A DNA stretch of 6,990 nt from Candidatus Nitrosopumilus sp. (GTDB lineage Archaea; Thermoproteota; Nitrososphaeria; Nitrososphaerales; Nitrosopumilaceae). Below the pieces are notes generated by a model that did not search any database, was not told where the DNA came from, and saw only the letters and a list, made by a program, of their open reading frames with translations. Location of the stretch: NCBI GenBank assembly GCA_030637455.1, contig DAOWGL010000150.1:1-6990 (forward strand), written 5' to 3'. Position numbers and translations under genes: made by a program. This document shows positions 1 through 5,545 of this stretch, in pieces. Position 1 is the stretch's first letter, and each line of letters starts with the position of its first letter.

Positions 1-1
1 A

Positions 2-238
2 ACAAGCTATGGAAAATTTCTAATTATTAAAATAATTCTTGTTATTGCATTAATTATTACATACGCTGTTCATGTTCGAGTAATTCGCAAAGAGGTTGAA
101 GAAAAAATTATGTCGAATCAAATGTCAGAACCTGAAATTCAAAAACTGAGAAAGAAAATCATCATACTTGGAGAGATAACAGTAGTATTGTCTGTAGCAA
201 TTCTATTCTTTGCTTCATTACTTGATGCCGGAGTTTGA
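2..238 (+). CDS. C-terminal part of a membrane protein, possibly CopD-like (5' end outside window)
   Basis: An open frame enters from the left edge and ends at TGA 236-238, giving 78 visible residues. They form two hydrophobic segments, roughly visible residues 6-25 (starting FLIIKIILV) and 53-77 (ending FFASLLDAGV). Between them is a charged, probably cytosolic or extracytosolic loop rich in Lys, Arg and Glu. A YGKFLIIK stretch before the first segment resembles the 'YGxxLLxK' pattern of CopD-family copper-resistance membrane proteins. That family call is a resemblance only and most of the protein is missing. The amphipathic pattern and the stop just after the last hydrophobic segment support a real gene. 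The gene is convergent with rtcA and their coding ends overlap by 21 bases. Confidence 0.68.
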   Translation, partial: TSYGKFLIIKIILVIALIITYAVHVRVIRKEVEEKIMSNQMSEPEIQKLRKKIIILGEITVVLSVAILFFASLLDAGV

Positions 239-1240
239 GATTCCCTCAATAATTACTTCAAACCCATAACTTGTTTTTCCAATACCATATTTACAACCAG
301 TAATTTTTGATGTCACAAACAAATTTGTCTCTAAATGTTTTGTAATTTCTTTGACAGGAAAAATTGTTTTTCCAGCAGCTAAACTAGCAGGAACTACTAA
401 CATGTCTGCTAAATTATCATCAATTGAATAATTTTTAATAAAATCATCTATGTCTAAATCAAATTCATCTGTTTTTTTATTATACAATGCATCAATTCCT
501 ATTATAGAATTATTATCTATGCTGTAAATTAACAAAGATGCACCTGAATCCAATGCTTCTTCAGATCTAATTTCTACATTAACAATGTAATTTGCTTCAG
601 TTAGCTTTTTTACAATTTGATTTACTTTATTTTCAATTTCATTGTTTGCAAATTTTGAAAATGAACAAATTAATTTAACTTCATTTGTTTTTCTTTTTGA
701 AAATAACATTGATTTTAAATTAGATGGATTGACTTGTAATTTTATTTCTCCACCACCTTTAGGATAATAACCTCTTTTAATTAATTCAAGTGAAAAATTA
801 ATTCCCATTCTCGAATATGCTTCTTGTAACACATATTGAGTATAATCAATAGTGGGACTCCAAAGTACATCTGTACCACCTTTGATTTTTAAATCGAGTT
901 GTTTTTTTGATATTGCAATTACTGGAATTAAAACTTGTAAAATTAATGGAATACTTCCAGCAGTTCCAACATCTTCGACTAATTCTAAATTTTCAATATT
1001 ACCTGGACTAAATTTTATTTCTGTAGATCCTATTTCTGCTCCAATGACTTTAGCATTTGCAACTTTTTGAAGAATTTTGATTGCTGTAAGATGTTGTGGT
1101 CTTAATCCTGAAACTTTTCTATTTTTTCTAATATTTTCTAAATGAATTGGTTGTTTTGTAATACATGAAAGTGCAATTGCTGAGCGAATAATTTGTCCAC
1201 CACCTTCACCGTGGCCTCCATTAATCTTTAGAAAATCCAT
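218..1240 (-). CDS. rtcA: RNA 3'-terminal phosphate cyclase (RtcA)
   Basis: RtcA uses ATP to convert an RNA 3'-phosphate into a 2',3'-cyclic phosphate through an enzyme-histidine-AMP and an RNA-adenylate intermediate. At 340 residues the protein matches the usual family length. Visible family blocks are the N-terminal GEGGGQIIRS (residues 11-20), LRPQHLTA near 46-53, GGTDV followed by SPTxxY (121-133), RGYYPKGGGE (156-165) and LADMLVVPASLA (277-288). The predicted AMP-accepting histidine, equivalent to E. coli His309, is His302 in the HLETN motif, so the enzyme should be active. ATG 1240-1238 is chosen because the family motif begins a few residues later and a T/A box lies about 37 bases upstream. 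The gene is divergent from the NMN adenylyltransferase gene, and its 3' end overlaps the membrane-protein gene. Lys, Asn and Ile are abundant, as expected for AT-rich DNA. The RNA substrate in the cell cannot be read from sequence. Confidence 0.95.
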   Translation of the reverse strand: MDFLKINGGHGEGGGQIIRSAIALSCITKQPIHLENIRKNRKVSGLRPQHLTAIKILQKVANAKVIGAEIGSTEIKFSPGNIENLELVEDVGTAGSIPLILQVLIPVIAISKKQLDLKIKGGTDVLWSPTIDYTQYVLQEAYSRMGINFSLELIKRGYYPKGGGEIKLQVNPSNLKSMLFSKRKTNEVKLICSFSKFANNEIENKVNQIVKKLTEANYIVNVEIRSEEALDSGASLLIYSIDNNSIIGIDALYNKKTDEFDLDIDDFIKNYSIDDNLADMLVVPASLAAGKTIFPVKEITKHLETNLFVTSKITGCKYGIGKTSYGFEVIIEGISNSGIK

Positions 1241-1271
1241 AATTTTTTCTATTAACCACTCTTTATGATAG

Positions 1272-1282
1272 TTTTTTAAAAA
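1272..1282. promoter_or_regulatory. Symmetrical T6A5 TATA-like box between rtcA and the NMN adenylyltransferase gene
   Basis: The 61-base divergent spacer contains TTTTTTAAAAA. Its centre (about 1277) is 25 bases before the ATG at 1302, the normal archaeal TATA-to-start distance, which predicts a leaderless mRNA for the plus-strand gene. Read on the minus strand it is about 37 bases before the rtcA ATG, predicting a leader near 10 bases. A second minus-strand candidate, TATCATAAAG at 1270-1261, is closer to rtcA. Use in both directions is inference. Confidence 0.5.
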
Positions 1283-1301
1283 GAATTTTTCTATAGATGA
1301 T

Positions 1302-1796
1302 ATGGATGGTTTGTTGATAGGGAGATTCCAACCTTTTCATTTGGGTCATCTTGAAGCATTGCAATTTGCATTATCTAAAGTTGATAAATTGTGGGTAGGT
1401 TTGGGAAGCTCAAACAAGCCTGTAGAAAAAAACAATCCATTTACTGCTGAACAACGAAAAGAAATGATTCTATCTTCTATTGATGATTCAATGAAAGAGA
1501 AAATTTCAATTTATTTTATTCCAGATGTTGATAATCACATTAGATGGATTGAAAAAATAGATACTATTGTACCAAAATTTGATATAATTTTTTCAAATGA
1601 TGATTTGACAAAACATCTGTATTCAAAAAGAAAGATTCAGGTTCTTTCGATTCCTTTTTTGAATAGAGAATCATTATCTGGAACTAACATTCGCGATCTA
1701 ATTATTTGCGATCAAAAATGGGATAATCTAGTACCTGCTGGAACCAGAAATTTTTTGGAAAGAACTGGTGCCAAAGAATATTTGAAAAATCTCTAA
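1302..1796 (+). CDS. nadM: Nicotinamide-nucleotide adenylyltransferase, archaeal NadM type
   Basis: This enzyme joins nicotinamide mononucleotide and ATP to give NAD+ and pyrophosphate, the last step of NAD synthesis and salvage in the cytosol. The 164-residue protein has the nucleotidyltransferase signature GRFQPFHLGH at residues 7-16, with the HxGH pair His13 and His16. It also has NPFTAEQR (45-52), an IPDVDNHIRWIEKI block (73-86) and the C-terminal SGTNIR motif (126-131) that binds ATP phosphates in this superfamily. Length and motif spacing fit archaeal NadM. ATG 1302 is favoured because the signature starts seven codons later and a T/A box sits 25 bases upstream, implying leaderless translation. 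The ATG is preceded by GATGAT, with no Shine-Dalgarno site. A related cytidylyltransferase activity is the main alternative, but the GRFQPFH and SGTxIR pair argues for NMN adenylyltransferase. Confidence 0.92.
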   Translation: MDGLLIGRFQPFHLGHLEALQFALSKVDKLWVGLGSSNKPVEKNNPFTAEQRKEMILSSIDDSMKEKISIYFIPDVDNHIRWIEKIDTIVPKFDIIFSNDDLTKHLYSKRKIQVLSIPFLNRESLSGTNIRDLIICDQKWDNLVPAGTRNFLERTGAKEYLKNL

Positions 1797-1805
1797 TTAT
1801 AAATA
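1797..1805 (+). promoter_or_regulatory. TATA box of the class V aminotransferase gene
   Basis: TTATAAATA begins directly after the NMN adenylyltransferase stop codon. Its centre lies about 35 bases before the ATG at 1836, so transcription should start near 1827 and leave a leader of about 9 bases. This suggests that the aminotransferase has its own promoter and does not depend only on read-through from the upstream gene. Confidence 0.62.
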
Positions 1806-1819
1806 AACCCCAAAATAAC

Positions 1820-1921
1820 CTGTGATTGATAACATATGGAATATCTTTCAATGCTTCCTGGTCCAACAAATGTACCTAATAGAGTAATGAGGGCAATGCT
1901 TGCACCTATCATCAATCACAG
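1820..1921. repeat. 11-base inverted repeat around the aminotransferase start codon
   Basis: CTGTGATTGAT at 1820-1830 is the exact reverse complement of ATCAATCACAG at 1911-1921. The left arm covers the predicted transcription start and the right arm encodes part of the conserved INHRS segment (residues 26-30). The 80-base spacing allows a long-range RNA pairing across the start codon or a DNA loop between protein sites, but coincidence is quite possible. Confidence 0.4.
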
Positions 1922-2981
1922 AAGTGATGATTTTGTAGAATTGTACACTGATGTAGTTGATAAAACTCAGCAAGTATTTGAAACACAAAATGATATTGTA
2001 GCTTTATCAGCATCTGGAACTGGTGCAGTAGAAGCAAGTGTTGTAAATTTAGTTAAAAAAGGTGATAAAATTATCATTCCCGTAAATGGAGAATTTAGTA
2101 GACGATTATCAGAATTAATTGAAGGCCAAGGAGGCAATGTTGTAAAACTTCAAACTCCACCTGGAGAAAATGCAACTTTTGATCAAGTCAAAGAAGCATT
2201 TGATAACAACAAAGACGTTAAAGCATTCTATGTTGTTCACAATGAAACTTCAACAGGAACAATGGTAAATTACCTTGATAAAGTATCTGACTTAACATCG
2301 AGAAATGATGCATTCTATGTTGTAGATTCTGTTTCATTACTTGGTGGTGCTCCACTTCCAGTTGATAAATGGAATATTGATGTATGTATGACTGGTGCAC
2401 AAAAGGCAATTGCTGCTCCTCCAGGAATTTCACCACTATCTATTAGTGCTAAAGCCAAAAAATACATGATTGAAAATCCACCCGCTACAATGTATTTCAA
2501 TTTAGCAAGATACTTCAAATTTTATGATGGAGAAAAACACACTCCTTTCACACCTGCACTTCCATTACTTTATGCATACAGAGAAGCATTAACCATGATT
2601 TTAGAAGAAGGATTACAAAATGTCTTTAAACGCCATAAAGTTTGTTCAGATGCATTATACTCTGGTCTAAGTGCAATGGGTCTATCTCCATTTGCAAAAG
2701 AAGAAGATCGTTCAATCTCAATTATTGCATTAAATTACTTGGATGGACTTGAAGACAAAACTTTCAGAAGTACTCTAGCTGATAAATTCAAAGTACTAGT
2801 TGCAGGTGGATTTGGTGATCTTAAGGGTAAAGTATTCAGAGTTGGATGTATGGGAGAAGTTAGTCCTTATCATGTTATGAGAACTATATCTGCAATTTCA
2901 TCTACATTAGCAATGATGGGATATGATGTTGATGCTCAAGCAGGTCTTAAAACTGCAGAAGAAAAACTAAAAGCTCTCTAA
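1836..2981 (+). CDS. Class V alanine/serine-glyoxylate (pyruvate) aminotransferase
   Basis: A pyridoxal-phosphate enzyme of the alanine-glyoxylate / serine-pyruvate aminotransferase group (fold type I, class V). It would move an amino group from alanine or serine to glyoxylate or pyruvate in the cytosol. The 381-residue protein is full length for the family. It opens with MLPGPTNVP and a PIINHRSDDF block (residues 24-33). The cofactor phosphate-binding SASGTGA follows (58-64), then HNETSTG (135-141), Asp164 in YVVDSVS (expected partner of the pyridine nitrogen) and the Schiff-base Lys190 in MTGAQKAIAAPPG. A C-terminal FRVGCMGEV block is also typical. ATG 1836 gives the expected short N-terminus; Met6 at 1851 is a possible alternative start. 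Exact substrate choice cannot be set from sequence, and ureidoglycine- or phosphonate-linked relatives remain possible. It lies 39 bases after the NMN adenylyltransferase gene on the same strand, but with its own TATA box. Confidence 0.9.
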   Translation: MEYLSMLPGPTNVPNRVMRAMLAPIINHRSDDFVELYTDVVDKTQQVFETQNDIVALSASGTGAVEASVVNLVKKGDKIIIPVNGEFSRRLSELIEGQGGNVVKLQTPPGENATFDQVKEAFDNNKDVKAFYVVHNETSTGTMVNYLDKVSDLTSRNDAFYVVDSVSLLGGAPLPVDKWNIDVCMTGAQKAIAAPPGISPLSISAKAKKYMIENPPATMYFNLARYFKFYDGEKHTPFTPALPLLYAYREALTMILEEGLQNVFKRHKVCSDALYSGLSAMGLSPFAKEEDRSISIIALNYLDGLEDKTFRSTLADKFKVLVAGGFGDLKGKVFRVGCMGEVSPYHVMRTISAISSTLAMMGYDVDAQAGLKTAEEKLKAL

Positions 2982-2992
2982 ACCCTGTTAAC

Positions 2993-3001
2993 TTAATATA
3001 A
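2993..3001 (+). promoter_or_regulatory. TATA box of the FKBP gene
   Basis: TTAATATAA is centred at 2997, exactly 26 bases before the TTG at 3023, inside a 41-base spacer after the aminotransferase stop. The spacing predicts a transcript that begins at or within a base or two of the TTG codon, so this site helps decide the start of the FKBP gene. Confidence 0.62.
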
Positions 3002-3022
3002 GGAAATTCGAAACCGAACACA

Positions 3023-3769
3023 TTGACTTTTGATAAGGGCGCATTAATTCTAGTAGATTATACTGCAAAGGTAAAAGATACAGAAGAGGTTTTTGATACA
3101 ACAATTGAAGAAGATGCAAAAAAGCATTCAATTCATGAACAAAATTTCAAGTATATGCCAAAACTAGTTTCTATTGGTGAAGTTTCTTATCCTGTTCTAA
3201 AAGGACTTGATGAAGCACTTGCAAAAACAGCTGTTGGTGATAAACTCACAATTGAAGTAACACCGGACAAAGGTTTTGGTGAAAGAGATTCTGGTAAAGT
3301 TAGAATGATTCCTATTAGAAAATTAGGAGAAGATGCTGAGAGAGTTTCAGTAGGTGATTCTATTGAAGTTGATAACAAAAAAGGTATTATTCGTTACATT
3401 GGCTCTGGTAGAGTTCAAGTAGATTATAATCATAGATATGCTGGAAAAACAATTCTGTTTGATGTTAATGTCATTAAATCTCTAGATTCTCCAAATGATA
3501 AAATCGATAGTATTCTCAAAAACAGATTACCTGTTGAAGATACAAAAATTGCATTTGATTTGAAAGATAAAGAAGTAAACATTACAATTCCTGAGGAAAT
3601 TTTACGTGCTGATGGATTACAAATCATGAAACACTTTATTCAACTTGATGTTTTCAAATTTGCTCCTACTTTGGAAAAAGTAAGTTTTGTTGAAACACAT
3701 GTTAACAAACAAACTCAGGAAAAGAAGCCTGAGACAAAAGAAAAAGCTCCTGAACAAAAAACTGCTTAA
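3023..3769 (+). CDS. Long-type archaeal FKBP (SlyD-like) peptidyl-prolyl cis-trans isomerase
   Basis: A cytosolic prolyl isomerase and likely chaperone. Residues 6-83 carry the first part of the FKBP fold (ALILVDYTAKVKD, EVFDTT, then the VLKGLDEAL and VGDKLTIEVTPDKGFGERD blocks). The segment around 84-140 corresponds to the SlyD-type insert-in-flap domain. The chain returns to the FKBP fold at VDYNHRYAGKTILFDVNV (133-150), the counterpart of the bacterial 'NHPLAGK' motif. Residues about 155-225 form the extra C-terminal domain of long archaeal FKBPs. Residues 226-248 are a Lys/Glu/Gln/Pro-rich, probably disordered tail. The start is TTG at 3023: an in-frame stop lies at 2999-3001, no ATG lies between, the first internal Met (residue 45) would remove the first strands, and a TATA box is 26 bases upstream. 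The stop TAA overlaps the stop of egsA on the other strand. Confidence 0.9.
   Translation: MTFDKGALILVDYTAKVKDTEEVFDTTIEEDAKKHSIHEQNFKYMPKLVSIGEVSYPVLKGLDEALAKTAVGDKLTIEVTPDKGFGERDSGKVRMIPIRKLGEDAERVSVGDSIEVDNKKGIIRYIGSGRVQVDYNHRYAGKTILFDVNVIKSLDSPNDKIDSILKNRLPVEDTKIAFDLKDKEVNITIPEEILRADGLQIMKHFIQLDVFKFAPTLEKVSFVETHVNKQTQEKKPETKEKAPEQKTA
3736..3761 (-). terminator. Possible T-rich terminator for egsA, antisense to the FKBP tail codons
   Basis: Read on the minus strand, T6 (3761-3756) begins five bases after the egsA stop, followed by TTTTTCTTTT (3745-3736). Archaeal polymerase terminates at T-rich tracts without needing a hairpin, and FttA acts at U-rich RNA. These tracts are complementary to Lys codons of the FKBP tail, so they may simply reflect protein coding. 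The assignment is tentative. Confidence 0.33.
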
Positions 3770-4830
3770 ATTATTCCAGTACTCTTTGCTAAATTTAGTG
3801 CAACTTTCTCTGTCATTTTAATTTCTTTTAGAATTGTATATCGTTCTGGTCTAAGATCTTGTGCAATCATTAGAGCTTTTACAATTATTTCTGGTTTTAG
3901 ACCAATTTGTTTTGCAGATATAGGAGCTCCTACATCTTTCAATGTCTTTACAATTTTTTTCCAATCTTGCCCTTGTAATTTCCCTATCATAATAGATCCT
4001 AATCCACATTTTTCTCCATGTAGTCCTATCCCAGGAGCAAGTTTGTCAAGTGCATGTGAAACAAGATGTTCTGCACCTGAACATGGTCTACTGCTTCCAG
4101 CAATACATGATGCAACTCCTGCACTGATTAATCCCTCTACAATCACTCTAGCATCTAATCCTTTTTTTGCAAATTCAGAAGAATTTTCCATGACAATTTT
4201 AGCACTCATTAAGGCTAAATTTGCTGCATATCTGCCATAGTATTCTTTTTTCTTTTTGTGACCTAGTTGCCAGTCTTTTACAGCTATAATATTTGCAATA
4301 AGGTCTCCACAACCACTTGCAAGTAATTTTGCTGGAGCTTTTTTAATGATATCAATATCGACAAAAACACCCATTGGTGCAGTTGCTACTATAGAATGTG
4401 GCTTGTCACTCTTTACTGAAACAAAAGGACTGGCCATTCCATCGTGAGATGCAGCTGTTGGTAAACTTACAAAGGGTTTTCCTAAATTATATGAAATTAA
4501 TTTTGCAGTATCTACAGAACGACCTCCTCCAATCCCTACAATTAGATCTGAATTATCTTTTTTAACGTCTTTTTGAATTTTATTTAATGATTTTATTTGA
4601 TTATCTATTGAAGTATGCCAAATAAATTGAATTTTTTTTAATTTTAATGATTTTTCAATTTTTTTCTTTAATATTTTTTGAACATTTGTTCCAGCAATCA
4701 AAGATACTTTTTTTGGTTTATTTAATGAAATGAGAAATTTACCAAAATCATTGATGTTCTTTTCTCCTATCTCAATAAGCCTAGGTAATTCCATTTTGTG
4801 TGATTGCATGCGATCATGATTTTTTCTCAT
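3766..4830 (-). CDS. egsA: sn-glycerol-1-phosphate dehydrogenase
   Basis: G1PDH reduces dihydroxyacetone phosphate with NAD(P)H to sn-glycerol-1-phosphate, the backbone of archaeal ether lipids, and so marks the domain. The 354-residue protein shows the nucleotide-binding GIGGGRSVDTAK (residues 99-110), PTAASHDGMASP (124-135) and the three expected zinc ligands: Asp176 in GCGDLIAN, His255 in GAEHLVSH and His271 in GLHGEKCG. Spacing fits the family of about 350 residues. The start is uncertain: ATG 4830 lies about 33 bases from a T/A box, giving a leader near 8 bases. Met8 (4809) and Met13 (4794) are alternatives, and the family-like sequence MELPRLIEIG begins at Met13. The gene is divergent from the proteasome beta gene and convergent with the FKBP gene. 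Sequence does not settle NADH versus NADPH preference. Confidence 0.95.
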   Translation of the reverse strand: MRKNHDRMQSHKMELPRLIEIGEKNINDFGKFLISLNKPKKVSLIAGTNVQKILKKKIEKSLKLKKIQFIWHTSIDNQIKSLNKIQKDVKKDNSDLIVGIGGGRSVDTAKLISYNLGKPFVSLPTAASHDGMASPFVSVKSDKPHSIVATAPMGVFVDIDIIKKAPAKLLASGCGDLIANIIAVKDWQLGHKKKKEYYGRYAANLALMSAKIVMENSSEFAKKGLDARVIVEGLISAGVASCIAGSSRPCSGAEHLVSHALDKLAPGIGLHGEKCGLGSIMIGKLQGQDWKKIVKTLKDVGAPISAKQIGLKPEIIVKALMIAQDLRPERYTILKEIKMTEKVALNLAKSTGII

Positions 4831-4857
4831 TATTTATGATTTCAAAGGATCAAAAAG

Positions 4858-4868
4858 TTATTTAAAAG
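4858..4868. promoter_or_regulatory. Shared TATA-like element of the egsA / proteasome beta divergent spacer
   Basis: TTATTTAAAAG contains the self-complementary core TTTAAA (4861-4866) in a 75-base spacer. Towards egsA the core is about 33 bases from the ATG at 4830 (leader near 8 bases). Towards the proteasome gene it is about 42 bases from the ATG at 4906 (start near 4889, leader near 17 bases). On the plus side it is preceded by an A-rich stretch (AAAAAG) that could serve as a B-recognition element; on the minus side it is preceded by a run of Cs. No better-placed box is visible for either gene. Confidence 0.5.
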
Positions 4869-4883
4869 GGGGAGATTCCCTTT
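4865..4883. promoter_or_regulatory. G/C-rich imperfect palindrome, candidate operator
   Basis: AAAGGG (4865-4870) and CCCTTT (4878-4883) are inverted around a 7-base centre. An inner GGGA (4870-4873) with TCCC (4877-4880) offers an overlapping alternative pairing. The element overlaps the end of the T/A box and lies before the predicted proteasome transcription start, where a bound repressor could block the promoter. It is unusually G/C-rich for this spacer. The operator role is inference. Confidence 0.35.
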
Positions 4884-4896
4884 ACTTTATCTTAAT

Positions 4897-4900
4897 AGGT
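4897..4900 (+). promoter_or_regulatory. Weak Shine-Dalgarno-like site of the proteasome beta gene
   Basis: AGGT lies five bases before the ATG at 4906 and matches part of the archaeal consensus GGAGGTGATC. It falls inside the predicted leader of about 17 bases. The match is only four bases, so leader-independent initiation remains possible. Confidence 0.3.
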
Positions 4901-4905
4901 ATATT

Positions 4906-5538
4906 ATGTCAAATAACGTTGAAGAAAAAATTCTGCATGGGACTACCACAGTAGGTATCAAGGCTAAAGACGGTGTCGTATTATGCGCCGACATGAGAGC
5001 CAGTGCAGGCTATTTTATCGCAAATAACAATACTCTGAAAATTCAACAAATTGATCTACATGCAGGGCTTACCTTAGCAGGTGGTGTTGCAGATGCACAA
5101 AATATCGTAGATATTTTACGTTATCATTCTAATCTTCACAGAGTTGAAAAACAAGGTGACATTTCTATTCATTCACTTGCAAGACTGTGTTCATTGATAT
5201 TTCATCAAAACAGAGGATACCCATTCATGGCTGATATCTTACTTGGTGGTTATGATGCAAATGGTCCATCATTATTTAATGTCGATATGTTTGGATCAGT
5301 TGAAGAGAAATCATATGTTACAACTGGTAGTGGCTCTCCAGTAGCTTATGGTTTACTTGAAGAAGAATACAAAGAAGACCTCACAATTGAAGAAGCAAAA
5401 CAAATAGCTCTAAGAGCTGTCAAAGCCGCAATAACTAGAAACATTGGTACAGGTGATGGAATTAACATCGCAATAATGGACAAAGACGGTTTCCGTCTAT
5501 TAACCGATGAACAAAAGAAAGCCGTTATCGAACTTTAG
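4906..5538 (+). CDS. psmB: Proteasome beta subunit, catalytically competent
   Basis: This is the catalytic ring subunit of the archaeal 20S proteasome, a threonine protease acting in the cytosol with alpha rings and an AAA ATPase. The 210-residue precursor has a 12-residue propeptide ending HG. Autocleavage between Gly12 and Thr13 exposes the nucleophile in TTTVGIKAKDG. In mature numbering Thr1, Asp17 (precursor 29) and Lys33 (precursor 45, NNNTLKIQQ) are all present. The GSGS motif (141-144) and the GTGDGINI block with Asp184 complete the active site. It should therefore be an active subunit and not a structural one. Thaumarchaea often carry two beta genes; whether a second exists here is outside the window. 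The first 150 or so bases look slightly more G/C-rich than neighbouring genes. The gene is divergent from egsA and followed after seven bases by the aCPSF1 gene, a likely operon. Confidence 0.96.
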   Translation: MSNNVEEKILHGTTTVGIKAKDGVVLCADMRASAGYFIANNNTLKIQQIDLHAGLTLAGGVADAQNIVDILRYHSNLHRVEKQGDISIHSLARLCSLIFHQNRGYPFMADILLGGYDANGPSLFNVDMFGSVEEKSYVTTGSGSPVAYGLLEEEYKEDLTIEEAKQIALRAVKAAITRNIGTGDGINIAIMDKDGFRLLTDEQKKAVIEL

Positions 5539-5542
5539 TGAT
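5538..5542 (+). promoter_or_regulatory. Shine-Dalgarno-like GTGAT of the aCPSF1 gene
   Basis: GTGAT overlaps the last base of the proteasome beta stop codon and ends three bases before the ATG at 5546. It matches five bases of the archaeal GGTGATC ribosome-binding consensus. This fits translation of a downstream cistron in an operon and supports the chosen start. The spacing is short. Confidence 0.4.
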
Positions 5543-5545
5543 TTA

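Noticed and set aside
277..280. Loss of the RtcA catalytic histidine, suspected from Asn before LADM
   Set aside because: Residue positions in rtcA. The nucleophile is not at that place; the counterpart of E. coli His309 is His302 in HLETN, which is present.
852..1070. 72-codon plus-strand open frame inside rtcA
   Set aside because: It is antisense to conserved RtcA motifs (GGTDV and GTAGS region), with no promoter or family resemblance; a shadow frame.
2218..2518. Two overlapping minus-strand open frames inside the aminotransferase
   Set aside because: Both are antisense to the cofactor-binding and Lys190 regions and have biased, non-protein-like composition; shadow frames.
3187..3627. Two minus-strand open frames inside the FKBP gene
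   Set aside because: Ser/Leu/Ile-rich translations antisense to Glu/Lys/Asp codons of a clear FKBP; no start signals.
4043..4240. Plus-strand 65-codon frame inside egsA
   Set aside because: Antisense to the zinc-ligand region of G1PDH; a by-product of its codons.
4804..4820. Short palindromes GCATGC and ATCATGAT at the egsA 5' end
   Set aside because: Six to eight bases long, within or next to the first codons, no repeat elsewhere; expected by chance.
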